Assembly: GCF_024699965.1 (NCBI RefSeq)
Contig: NZ_JAJOMZ010000004.1
Location: 3,008,001 to 3,072,000 of the forward strand
Length of the DNA: 64,000 nt
Reading direction: 5' to 3'
DNA from: Flavobacterium sp. J372
GTDB taxonomy: Bacteria; Bacteroidota; Bacteroidia; Flavobacteriales; Flavobacteriaceae
Shown here: piece after piece, positions 27,754 through 37,427 of the stretch
How the letters are laid out: each line of letters opens with the position of its first letter
Position numbering within the stretch: position 1 is the stretch's first letter
The notes under the pieces: generated by a model
The model's database searches: none
What the model was told of the DNA's origin: nothing
What the model saw: only the letters and a program-made list of their open reading frames with translations
Made by a program: the position numbers and the translations under genes

Positions 27754-29007
27754 CTACATTCCGCTTCGTATAGCTTCAACCGGGTCTAGCCTGGCTGCAG
27801 ATATAGCAGGCAGTATCCCTGAGACAAGCCCGATAAATGCCGCCAGTGATGTACCGAGCATTATATTGCTAAAGCCAAGTACAAAAGGAAAATCGAGCGC
27901 AGTGGTTAAAAGTGCCGCAATACCCCACACCAGCAACAGCCCTACGCCACCGCCAATAACTGAAAGTATTATTGCTTCAAATAAAAACTGGAATAGTATA
28001 AATTTACGTTTTGCTCCCAAGGCTTTCTGAATGCCAATAAGTGTGGTACGTTCTTTTACCGATACAAACATAATATTGGCAATACCAAAGCCGCCTACAA
28101 GCAAAGAGAACCCGCTTATAAGCCAGCCAACAAGGTTTAAGACACCGAGGAACTGGTCTATCATCTGTGTAAAACCGGCCAGAATATCAATCATAAAGTT
28201 ATCATCTTCACCTGCGCGAAGGCCGCGATAGTTACGGAGCTTCTGGGTAACTTCAGCTTTTACGTCTTCTGCATTCTCGCCTTCGTACGGCTTAATGCTT
28301 ATTACGGGTGTCATAAAATCATTATTATCACCATACATCCTGCGGATAAAATTTACAGGAAAAATAACCGACATATCATTGCTTGGCATTCCCATAGATG
28401 AAGATCCCTGTTTTTCAAGCACACCTATCACCGTGAAACGCTGGCCGTAAAGCCGAATGTTTTTATCGATAGCAGGCAAGTCGCCAAACAATGACTTGGC
28501 AACCTCGTGGCCAATTACAACAACTGCCGTCCCGGAATTTGATTCACTTTCATTATAAAATCGGCCGTGCTCTATCTTCAGGCGCTGTATATCAGCAAAC
28601 TCATAAGAAATGGGTACAGCATTAAGGTTTGTAACGGTTTTGTCTTCATATTTAGCCGTCTCGTTTTTAGTAAAAAACTGGAAAGCCATGAACTCAGCAG
28701 AACTAACAGCACCTTTCAGATATTGGTATTCTTCATATGTAACTTTCGGGAATTGCTCCCTTTTCCATCGCGGCACAGTAGATGGCCCGAAAGAAAAATG
28801 TTTCAGGTACATGGTATTGATATCAATATCACTCATGTCGGCTTTAATCTTCCTGTCAAGTGAATCAACTGCCGCAAGCACGGCGATAATAGAGAAGATA
28901 CCGATAGTAACCCCAAGAAGCGAAAGTATAGTCCTTAACTTATTATTTGTAAGGGCATTCAGCGCAAAAGCAAGACTCTCTTTTAAAAGGCGTAAGTAAA
29001 AAACCAT
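27754..29007 (-). CDS. ABC transporter permease, MacB/FtsX family
   Basis: 417-residue permease. One N-terminal transmembrane helix (about 17-45), a large periplasmic MacB_PCD domain (about 50-280, with GKFT-like VVVIGHEVAKSLFGD and GQRFTVIGVLEKQG) and three C-terminal helices in an FtsX domain (VSVKERTTLIGIQKALGAKRKFILFQFLFE coupling segment). The family couples ATP hydrolysis to lipoprotein or peptide export; the ATPase is not adjacent. Ends in DPVEAIR, the usual C terminus. Confidence 0.92.
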   Translation of the reverse strand: MVFYLRLLKESLAFALNALTNNKLRTILSLLGVTIGIFSIIAVLAAVDSLDRKIKADMSDIDINTMYLKHFSFGPSTVPRWKREQFPKVTYEEYQYLKGAVSSAEFMAFQFFTKNETAKYEDKTVTNLNAVPISYEFADIQRLKIEHGRFYNESESNSGTAVVVIGHEVAKSLFGDLPAIDKNIRLYGQRFTVIGVLEKQGSSSMGMPSNDMSVIFPVNFIRRMYGDNNDFMTPVISIKPYEGENAEDVKAEVTQKLRNYRGLRAGEDDNFMIDILAGFTQMIDQFLGVLNLVGWLISGFSLLVGGFGIANIMFVSVKERTTLIGIQKALGAKRKFILFQFLFEAIILSVIGGGVGLLLVWGIAALLTTALDFPFVLGFSNIMLGTSLAAFIGLVSGILPAISAARLDPVEAIRSGM

Positions 29008-29091
29008 AATTGATGATTGTAGCGTAAAATTCGTGAATTTTTTCGGGTTGGCAATTTCATTTGGTAAGTTTAAAATTACTGCAGCCTGAAA

Positions 29092-29122
29092 TTGAATGTT
29101 AACTGTACATTAACTACTTTTG
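29092..29122 (+). promoter_or_regulatory. Bacteroidota-type promoter of purH
   Basis: TTG (29092-29094), 20 bases, then TACTTTTG (29115-29122), matching the -33/-7 consensus, 21 bases before the purH ATG. This also shows that the TTG at 29092 is a promoter element rather than a start codon. Confidence 0.7.
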
Positions 29123-29142
29123 CGGCTCAACAACACAACATA

Positions 29143-30670
29143 ATGAACACTACTAAAAAAATCACTTCAGCCCTCATTTCTGTATTTGATAAAGAGGGGC
29201 TTGAACCCATCGTTAAAAAACTTCACGAAAACAACGTAACCATCTATTCTACAGGGGGTACAGAATCTTTTATTAAAGATTTGGGCATACCTGTAGTGCC
29301 GGTTGAAGACGTTACATCGTACCCATCAATCCTTGGCGGACGTGTAAAAACACTTCACCCAAAAATCTTCGGGGGCATACTAAACCGCCAGGATAATGAC
29401 AGCGACGTACAGCAAATGCAGGAGTACGACATTCCGCAGATTGATTTAGTGATAGTTGACCTGTACCCATTTGAGAAAACTGTAGCATCAGGAGCCGGAG
29501 AAGCAGATATCATCGAAAAAATTGACATAGGCGGTATATCTCTTATTCGTGCAGCGGCAAAAAATTTTAAAGATACCGTGATTGTGGCATCTGTAAATGA
29601 GTATGCGCTTTTCCTGGAAACCATTATCAAAAATGAGGGAAGCACTACTTTGGAAGAGCGAAGGCTATTTGCATCAAAAAGCCTTCCATGTGTCTTCGCA
29701 CTACGATAGCGCTATTTTCAATTATTTCAATGCTGACGATACTGTTTACAAGCATAGCGAAGCAAATGGCCAGGCGTTGCGCTACGGAGAGAACCCGCAC
29801 CAAAAAGGCTGGTTCTTCGGTGACTTTGACAAGATGTTTACCAAGCTTCACGGCAAAGAGTTATCATATAACAACCTGCTTGATGTAGATGCAGCTGTAA
29901 ACCTGATGCAGGAATTCAAAAATGACGACCCAACTTTTGCAATCCTGAAGCATAATAATGCCTGCGGACTGGCTACGCGCTCAACAATTAAAGAAGCATA
30001 CCTTGATGCGCTTGCAGGCGACCCAACCTCTGCCTTTGGTGGTGTACTTATAGCTAATGCTAAAATAGACCGTGCCGCCGCGGAAGAAATAAACAAGCTT
30101 TTCTGTGAAGTTGTAATTGCCCCAGGTTATGATGATGACGCTATAACAATTCTTCAGGAAAAGAAAAACAGGATCATTCTTGTTCAGCACGATGTTGAAC
30201 TACCTCAACGACAAGTAAGAACGTGCCTTAACGGAATACTGGTTCAAGATAAAGATAATATTACTGACAATAAAGAAATACTACAGACCGTTACGGTAAA
30301 AGAGCCTACGGCTCAGGACGTTGAAGATTTATTGTTTGCATCAAAAATATGCAAGCATACCAAGAGCAACACCATTGTATTTGCTAAGAACGGACAGCTG
30401 ATAGCATCAGGCACTGGGCAAACATCGCGTGTTGATGCTTTGAAGCAGGCAGTTGAGAAAGCAACCTCTTTCAATTTCGACCTGAATGGCGCTGTAATGG
30501 CAAGCGATGCTTTCTTCCCGTTCCCTGATTGTGTGGAGCTCGCAAAAGAAGCAGGAATCACTGCTGTTATACAGCCGGGCGGATCGATTAAAGATGAGCT
30601 GAGCATCAATTACTGCAATGAAAATAATGTTGCAATGGTATTTACAGGAACACGTCATTTCAAACATTAA
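29143..30670 (+). CDS. purH: Bifunctional AICAR formyltransferase/IMP cyclohydrolase (one frameshift)
   Basis: Last two steps of IMP synthesis. Start ATG at 29143 (MNTTKKITSALISVFDKEGL). The MGS-like IMP cyclohydrolase domain fills about 1-180 (TGGTESFI, GGRVKTLHPKIFGGIL) and the AICAR transformylase domain the rest, with KHNNACGLA, TSAFGGVL and DAFFPFPDCVELA. The frame breaks in the A5 run at 29676-29680; removing one A joins ...RRLFASKAFHVSSHYDS... as in the family. The corrected protein is 508 residues, the normal length, so an assembly error is likely. Confidence 0.9.
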
Positions 30671-30676
30671 TTTTAC

Positions 30677-30684
30677 TATTTTTG
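30677..30684 (+). promoter_or_regulatory. -7 element upstream of the mreB operon
   Basis: TATTTTTG, 39 bases before the mreB ATG. A -33 TTG at the right distance was not seen. Confidence 0.5.
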
Positions 30685-30723
30685 TAGGCTTAAACTTTTA
30701 TAACATATAACACCCTTTCCAGT

Positions 30724-31752
30724 ATGGGATTTTTTGATTTCATGACCGAGGATATCGCTATAGACCTTGGTACAGCAAATACCCTAATCATACACAATGA
30801 CAAAGTAGTTATAGACAGCCCGTCTATAGTGGCGCGAGACCGTGTTTCCGGCAAAATAATAGCCGTGGGCAAGGAAGCCAACATGATGCAGGGTAAAACG
30901 CATGAGAACATAAAAACCATACGCCCGCTGAAAGACGGTGTTATTGCCGACTTTGACGCATCTGAAAAGATGATCAACATGTTCATTAAAAGTATACCGG
31001 CACTAAAGAAAAAACTGTTTACCCCTGCCCTTCGCATGGTTATATGTATTCCTTCAGGCATTACTGAGGTGGAGATGCGTGCGGTAAAAGAATCTGCTGA
31101 AAGGGTAAATGGTAAAGAAGTATATCTTATACATGAACCGATGGCAGCCGCTATTGGTATCGGGGTTGATATTATGCAGCCAAAAGGTAACATGATTGTT
31201 GACATAGGCGGCGGTACTACCGAGATTGCCGTAATTGCGCTTGGCGGTATTGTATGTGACAAATCGGTTAAGATTGCGGGTGACGTTTTCACAAACGATA
31301 TTGTTTACTACATGCGTACCCAACACAACCTATTTGTGGGAGAGAGTACAGCAGAAAAGATAAAAATTACCATTGGCGCCGCTATTGAAGACCTTGAGAC
31401 TCCGCCGGATGATATGTCGGTACAGGGGCGTGACCTCCTTACCGGTAAGCCGAAGCAGGTAGATGTTTCTTACCGGGAGATAGCTAAAGCGCTTGACAAG
31501 TCTATCCAGCGTATTGAAGATGCTGTTATGGAAACATTATCTCAAACACCACCTGAACTTGCAGCCGATATTTACAACACGGGTATTTACCTTGCAGGAG
31601 GCGGCTCGATGTTAAGGGGGCTTGACAAACGGATTTCCCAAAAAACAGACCTTCCGGTTTATATTGCAGAAGACCCGCTAAGGGCAGTTGTGAGAGGAAC
31701 GGGAATGGCGCTTAAAAACATACAAAAATTCAGGAGCATACTTATCAAATAA
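30724..31752 (+). CDS. mreB: Rod shape-determining protein MreB
   Basis: Actin-like ATPase that organises lateral cell-wall synthesis with MreC/MreD, PBP2 and RodA. 342 residues; IAIDLGTANTLI (phosphate 1), VDIGGGTTEIAVIALGG (phosphate 2) and GGGSMLRGLDKRI (adenosine) motifs, with IHEPMAAAIG between. First gene of the five-gene shape operon. Confidence 0.97.
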   Translation: MGFFDFMTEDIAIDLGTANTLIIHNDKVVIDSPSIVARDRVSGKIIAVGKEANMMQGKTHENIKTIRPLKDGVIADFDASEKMINMFIKSIPALKKKLFTPALRMVICIPSGITEVEMRAVKESAERVNGKEVYLIHEPMAAAIGIGVDIMQPKGNMIVDIGGGTTEIAVIALGGIVCDKSVKIAGDVFTNDIVYYMRTQHNLFVGESTAEKIKITIGAAIEDLETPPDDMSVQGRDLLTGKPKQVDVSYREIAKALDKSIQRIEDAVMETLSQTPPELAADIYNTGIYLAGGGSMLRGLDKRISQKTDLPVYIAEDPLRAVVRGTGMALKNIQKFRSILIK

Positions 31753-31765
31753 AGGCACTTAACCA

Positions 31766-32590
31766 ATGCAGCAAATATTCAGCTTTCTATATAAAAACAG
31801 TATCTTATTACTGTTTTTGCTGCTTTTGGGCATATCGTTAACGCTTTCTATCCAGTCACATTCCTACCACCGCAGCAGGGCTATTTCATCTGCCAATGCC
31901 GTTTCGGGCTATGTGTATGAGCAAATCAATAAAGTTGAGGAATACCTGGCGCTGAAAGAGCAGAACGAGGCGCTTGCCGCAGAAAACGCCCAGCTGAAGA
32001 TGATGCTGTACAACACACAGGATACCGCCGCACTCCCGCCTATACAGCTGCCATCAGCCATGGCAAACTTTAAGGTGATACAGTCTAAAGTAATTTACAA
32101 CTCCTACAGCGAGCACGAGAACTACCTTACCCTTAACAGTGGCCGTAAAGACGGTGTTAAGAAGGATATGGGCGTAGTGAGCAGCAAAGGTGTAGTCGGC
32201 ATAATTGAAAATACGTCTAATGGCTATGCAACGGTTATCAGTTTATTGAACAGAAAAATAAGGCTTGATGCTAAAATTAAAAAGGCCAACCACTTTGGAT
32301 CGGTAGTTTGGAATGGTGAAAATGCAGGTTTTGTACAGCTGATTGAAGTACCGAGGCTGGCTTCAGTTAAAAAAGGCGATACAATTGTAACGGGTGGCCG
32401 CTCTGATATTTTCCCTGAAAACGTCCCTATAGGAAAAATTGAAAAAATTTATGTTGACAAGAAAACAAATTACTATACAATTGATGTAAGGCTGTTTAAT
32501 GACATGACGGCATTGGGCCATGTTTACATTATTGAGAACAAAGATCGTGACGAAATAAAACAACTGCAAGCACTAAGCGAAGATGAATAG
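31766..32590 (+). CDS. mreC: Rod shape-determining protein MreC
   Basis: Periplasmic scaffold anchored by one N-terminal helix (about 12-30), followed by a coiled coil (YLALKEQNEALAAENAQLKMML) and two beta-barrel-like domains (VVSSKGVVGIIENT, VPIGKIEKIYVDK). 274 residues, the usual size. Overlaps mreD by 8 bp. Confidence 0.95.
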   Translation: MQQIFSFLYKNSILLLFLLLLGISLTLSIQSHSYHRSRAISSANAVSGYVYEQINKVEEYLALKEQNEALAAENAQLKMMLYNTQDTAALPPIQLPSAMANFKVIQSKVIYNSYSEHENYLTLNSGRKDGVKKDMGVVSSKGVVGIIENTSNGYATVISLLNRKIRLDAKIKKANHFGSVVWNGENAGFVQLIEVPRLASVKKGDTIVTGGRSDIFPENVPIGKIEKIYVDKKTNYYTIDVRLFNDMTALGHVYIIENKDRDEIKQLQALSEDE

Positions 32591-33089
32591 TACTGTAATT
32601 ATAAACATACTACGTTTTATTGCGCTTTTGGCGGCACAGGTTATTATATTTAACCGTGTTGATTTATTCGGTATTGCAGAAGCTTACCCCTATATCCTGT
32701 TCATACTCCTGTTTCCGGTTAACGGTAACAGGGCGGTATTGCTGCTTTCGGCATTTACAATGGGAATTTTGCTTGATATGTTCCTAAACTCAGGAGGTTC
32801 GCACGCTGTAGCGTGTACGGTACTGGCATATATAAGGCCTTCCATCTTCAGGTTTTCATTCGGTGTGAGCTACGAGTACCAGACCGTGAAAATAAATGAC
32901 AGGCTTTCGCCGGAAAGATTTTCATTTCTTCTTATTTCTGTTGTAACGCATCATTTAATTTTATATCTTTTGGAGGCATTCAGGTTTGGCCTGATACTCG
33001 AGGTTTTACTGCGTACGGTGCTTACATCGCTATTTACGCTGTTGCTTTGCATAACTATAATTTACCTGATTAAGCCGGGCAAACAATGA
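32583..33089 (+). CDS. mreD: Rod shape-determining protein MreD
   Basis: 168-residue inner-membrane protein with about five helices (LLAAQVIIFNRVDLFG, LFPVNGNRAVLLLSAFTMGILLDMF). Position between mreC and mrdA and the LLDMFLNSGG motif identify it. Overlaps mrdA by 4 bp. Confidence 0.92.
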   Translation: MNSTVIINILRFIALLAAQVIIFNRVDLFGIAEAYPYILFILLFPVNGNRAVLLLSAFTMGILLDMFLNSGGSHAVACTVLAYIRPSIFRFSFGVSYEYQTVKINDRLSPERFSFLLISVVTHHLILYLLEAFRFGLILEVLLRTVLTSLFTLLLCITIIYLIKPGKQ

Positions 33090-34951
33090 GAAAGATCTTA
33101 CTGCCAACAATTATCATCGCCGCAGCCATACTGATTACGGCACGGCTTTTTATTTACAGATTCTTGATGACACTTACATCAAGAAATCTGAGAATAATGC
33201 TATCAAAATTAAATACGAATATCCTGAACGCGGCTATATTTATGACCGTAACGGCAAACTTATGGTAGCCAACCAGCCTTCTTATGACATTATGGTGACC
33301 CCTAATGATATGCCGAGGGAAGGTGTTGACACACTTGAAATATGCCGCTTGCTTAACATTGACAAAGAATATTTTAAAGAGCGTATTGCCAAGGCCAAAG
33401 TTTACAGCCCGCTGCTGCCATCTGTATTTCTGCCTCAGCTTAATAAAAAAGAATTCGCGGCTTTCCAGGAAAAGATACGCCGATATAAAGGCTTTGATAT
33501 TGTAAAACGTTCGCTGCGCGATTACCAGACCAATGTCGGTGCAAACATCTTCGGTTATATTGCTCAGGTAAACGATAACATCATAAAAAAAAATCCATAC
33601 TACAAAAGCGGGGACCTCATAGGCCGGCAGGGTGTGGAAGAAATGTATGAAGAGATACTGCGCGGCGTAAAAGGCGTAAAATACGTTCAGCGCGACCGTG
33701 ACAACCGTGAGATAGGCTCATTTAAAGATGGGATATACGATACAATTGCACAACAGGGGCAGGATATTACTCTTACCATTGACATGGAACTGCAAAAGTA
33801 TGGTGAGGCGCTCATGTTTGAAAAGCGTGGTGGCATTGTGGCAATTGAGCCTAGCAGTGGCGAAATACTGGCATTGGTATCTGCCCCAACTTATGACCCG
33901 GCAATACTTGTTGGCCGTGAGCGTTCAAAGAACTTTACAGCCATGATGCGTGACACCATCACCATGCCGTTGTTTGACAGGCCCTTGCTTGCTGAATACC
34001 CACCGGGATCACCATTTAAGATACTTACAGGATTGATTGGCCTTCAGGAAGAAGTGATTGATGAGCATTCAACATTTTTATGCCGCCATGGCTTTTCTTA
34101 CGGGCGTGGTGCATTTATGAAGTGTCACTGTCCGGGCGGCGCCATACAACTGCATAACGGTATCTATAAATCATGCAACGCCTATTTTGGGGGGTACTTA
34201 CAAACTTATTATTGACAAATATCCCAATCCGTCAAGTGGCGTAAATGCATGGGCCAATCACCTGAAGAGTTTTGGACTAGGCCAGTTTATGGGTTATGAC
34301 TTACCGCAGGGGCGAAAAGGCCGTATACCTGATGCTAAATATTATAAATTCTGGTATCCTAACGGCGGGTGGCGAAGCTCAACCATTATCTCCAATTCAA
34401 TTGGGCAGGGTGAGGTTTCTATGACGCCTATACAGCTGGCAAACATGATGGCGACTGTAGCCAACCAGGGATGGTACTACACACCGCACATTATCAAAAA
34501 AATCGAAGGCCGCAAGATTGACAAGAAATTTACAACGAAGCATTATACATCAATCGAAAAGCAATATTTCAAACCGGTGATTGATGGCCTGTTTGATGTA
34601 TACAACCTTGGTACTGCCCGTGGCGTACGTGTTGAAGGGATAGAGATATGCGGCAAAACCGGTACTGCAGAGAATTTTACAAAAATTAACGGTAAGAAAA
34701 CACAGCTTGATGACCACTCTATATTCGTTGCATTTGCACCAAGAGAAAACCCAAAGATTGCTATTGCTGTGTTTGTAGAAAACGGTTACTGGGGCGCTCG
34801 CTGGGCGGGCCCTATTGCCAGCCTTATGATTGAAAAGTACCTGCGTGGTATCATTACCCGTACCGACCTTGAAAAGCGCATGCTTGAAAATGGGCTTAAG
34901 GCTACCTATGAAAAATATTTAAGCGGAGAACCTTTCAGCATCAATAAATAG
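33086..34951 (+). CDS. mrdA: Penicillin-binding protein 2 (two frameshifts)
   Basis: Cell-elongation transpeptidase. The catalytic motifs are intact: SPFK (SxxK) in EYPPGSPFK, SCN (SxN) and KTGTAE. Two breaks: near 33157 one C is missing, and restoring it gives the family sequence ...IYQILDDTYIKKSENN...YEYPERGYIYDRNGKL; the G6 run at 34189-34194 has one G too many and correction gives ...SCNAYFGGTYKLIIDK. Because the indels compensate, the span is 622 codons and yields 621 residues. N-terminal anchor, dimerisation domain and transpeptidase domain are all recognisable. Overlaps mreD. Confidence 0.9.
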
Positions 34952-36207
34952 ATGAAGAACCAGAGTGTTTCAGGAAATATCGACTGGATAAGCATATTGC
35001 TGTATGCCGTGCTTGTTATTATGGGCTGGATGACTATATACAGTGCATCGCTTCCTGAAACAGAAACTTCTTTTTTGACATGAGCCAGTCTTACGGCAAG
35101 CAGATATTTTTTATCATGCTGAGCGTCATACTCATTTTTATGGTGCTTGCCGTTGATGCCAAGATATATGAAAAATATGCACTGATTTTTTATGGCTTAT
35201 CCATACTTCTGCTGGTCGGGCTATTTGCGTTTGGTTCTGTTATTAAAGGGCAGCGTAACTGGTATTCTTTTGGCGGATTTGGCTTGCAGCCTTCAGAGTT
35301 TGCCAAGATCGCAGCATCACTGGTACTGTCAAAGTTCCTTAGTGATGTACAGATAAACCTCAAGAACACTAACCATCAGCTTATAGCTTTCGGTATTATA
35401 CTCCTACCCGTAGGGCTTATTCTTATGCAGCCAGATGCCGGTAGTGCCATGATATTCTTCTCACTGGTGCTTGTACTGCACCGCGAAGGTTTGCCTGCAT
35501 GGTACCTTGTTACAGGTGTGACAGCCATTGTGCTCTTTCTCCTTGCTTTGTTCGTAAAACCTGTAATATTAATAGGGCTTGCGCTTATAATTATCATAGC
35601 ACAATATTTTGTGTCGAGGCGGGCATACCGAAACCCGATACTTTCCACTATGATTTTCATAGCGATTTCAGGGTTTGTATTTTCTGTGGATTATGTATAT
35701 GAAAATGTACTGGAAGGCCACCAGAAAGACCGTATCAACGTTCTTTTTGATAAAAATGTAAACCTGAAGAAAGAGGGGTATAACCTCAACCAGAGCCTTA
35801 TAGCTATTGGTTCAGGCGGATGGTTTGGTAAGGGCTATCTTGAAGGCACGCAGACCAAAGGCGGCTTTGTACCCGAGCAGCATACCGACTATATATTCAC
35901 AACCGTAGGTGAAGAATGGGGATTTGTAGGTGCGGTTGTTGTAATTGCTGTTTTCGTCACACTCCTCTTGCGGATCGTCTATATGGCAGAACGGCAAAAA
36001 TCCAAGTTTAGCCGGACGTATGGGTACTGCGTTGCTTCCATACTCTTCATGCACTTCTTCGTGAATATTACCATGCTTATCAAGCTGTTCCCAACTATTG
36101 GGGTGCCCCTGCCCTTCTTCAGCTATGGCGGGTCGAGCTTATTTGCCTTTACCATATTGCTATTCATTTTTATTAAAATGGATGCCAATAAAGTAAATGA
36201 ATGGTAA
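34952..36207 (+). CDS. rodA: RodA peptidoglycan glycosyltransferase (one frameshift)
   Basis: SEDS-family polymerase that works with PBP2. Start ATG at 34952, one base after the mrdA stop. After 40 residues (MGWMTIYSASLPETETSF) the frame stops at a T6 run (35071-35076); one more T continues into FDMSQSYGKQ and about ten helices follow. Family motifs are present: LQPSEFAKIA, GLILMQPDAGSAMIFF, GSGGWFGKG, EQHTDYIFTTVGEEWGFVG and PLPFFSYGGSS. Corrected length is 418 residues, normal for Bacteroidota. Confidence 0.92.
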
Positions 36208-36317
36208 TTTTTGGATTGTTAGAATTTTAGATTATTCGATTGCAAGACACTTTGACTGAAGTTTGCGCTTCGACAAGTTTCAGCGGGACTGTAAACTGCG
36301 ACCGCGACTGTAAACTT

Positions 36318-37421
36318 TTACTCACTCTTTACATCAAGCGCATCCCGTAATGCATTGCCCACCATCATAAAAGCCAACACTAAAAGCAACATGGCGATAC
36401 CCGGCGCTAAGGCAAGATAAGGCTTGCCAAGAATGATATAATTATAATGGTCTTTTATCATGCCACCCCAGCTGGGTACGGGCGGTTGTGCGCCAAGCCC
36501 GAGGAAACTAAGCCCGCTTTCTACAAGTATGGCCGAAGCAAAGTTAGCCGCAGAGATTACTATTACCGGCGCCATACTGTTGGGCAGTATGTGGTTAAAG
36601 ATAATCCTGCCGTTGCGGTATCCCAGTGCTCTGGCTGCTGTAACAAACTGCATCTGTTTTATGCTCATCACCTGCCCGCGTACTACACGTGCCACCTCAA
36701 CCCACATAGTAAGGCCTACCGCTACAAACACCTGCCAGAAGCCTTTACCCAATGCCAGTGTGATTGCAATGACCAAAAGCAGCGTAGGGATAGACCATAT
36801 TACATTTACCAGCCACATCACAAAGGCGTCTACCTTACCGCCGTAATAGCCGGCTATTGCACCGAAAAAGATTCCTACAACAAGTGATATAAGCACTGCT
36901 ACAAATCCTATGGATATGGAAACCCGCGAACCCACCAAAAGCCTGCTTAGCATATCCCTCCCCTGGCTGTCGGTGCCTAGGATGAATTTTTCTACAGCGA
37001 TGTTTTCTTTCTGTATTGCTTCAGCAGATTTATTGCCGAAGGCCGTAAGCGGAACTGACTTCTTTTGTGCCAGTGACGGGTCGGTGTTGTACTCGGTATA
37101 GCGCAGGCTATCTTTGGTGAAACTATAATCAAGCACAGGAAATTTCTGTGGCGGGTTTGGGTTGCCTGAGAAATAATGCCCCACACTCATCTCTGAACCT
37201 TCACCAGGCAGCGTGATCATAGTAACTGTAAAGCCCGGCGGCTTGGAATGGATAGCCAGGTCGCCCCAGTTGGCATTTTGGCTTTTATCGGGTGCAAGCA
37301 CATAGGCAAATACCGCTATAAGCAGCATCAGTACAATAAACACTAAACTGAAAACGCCCCAAAAGTTCTTTTTAAACTTTTGGAGCGCTATCCCTGTAAG
37401 CGACTTATTCGCGTTATCCAT
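36318..37421 (-). CDS. ABC transporter permease, DppC/OppC family
   Basis: 367-residue inner-membrane permease of the peptide/nickel importer type. N-terminal helix (about 21-44), a periplasmic loop of roughly 120 residues unusual in the E. coli proteins, then helices with FILGTDSQGRDMLSRLLVGSRVS, the EAA loop (ARALGYRNGRIIFNHILPNSMAPVIV) and VESGLSFLGLGAQPPVPSWGG. It is followed by the S41 protease gene and may be cotranscribed with it. No binding protein or ATPase is adjacent. A short upstream region (36208-36317) holds two copies of GACTGTAAACT. Confidence 0.9.
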   Translation of the reverse strand: MDNANKSLTGIALQKFKKNFWGVFSLVFIVLMLLIAVFAYVLAPDKSQNANWGDLAIHSKPPGFTVTMITLPGEGSEMSVGHYFSGNPNPPQKFPVLDYSFTKDSLRYTEYNTDPSLAQKKSVPLTAFGNKSAEAIQKENIAVEKFILGTDSQGRDMLSRLLVGSRVSISIGFVAVLISLVVGIFFGAIAGYYGGKVDAFVMWLVNVIWSIPTLLLVIAITLALGKGFWQVFVAVGLTMWVEVARVVRGQVMSIKQMQFVTAARALGYRNGRIIFNHILPNSMAPVIVISAANFASAILVESGLSFLGLGAQPPVPSWGGMIKDHYNYIILGKPYLALAPGIAMLLLVLAFMMVGNALRDALDVKSE

Positions 37422-37427
37422 GCAAAA

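Noticed and set aside
29092..29142. Upstream extension of purH from TTG 29092
   Set aside because: The TTG is the -33 promoter element; the family N terminus begins at the ATG at 29143.
36285..36317. Direct repeat GACTGTAAACT downstream of rodA
   Set aside because: Only two short copies, with no flanking mobile-element features.
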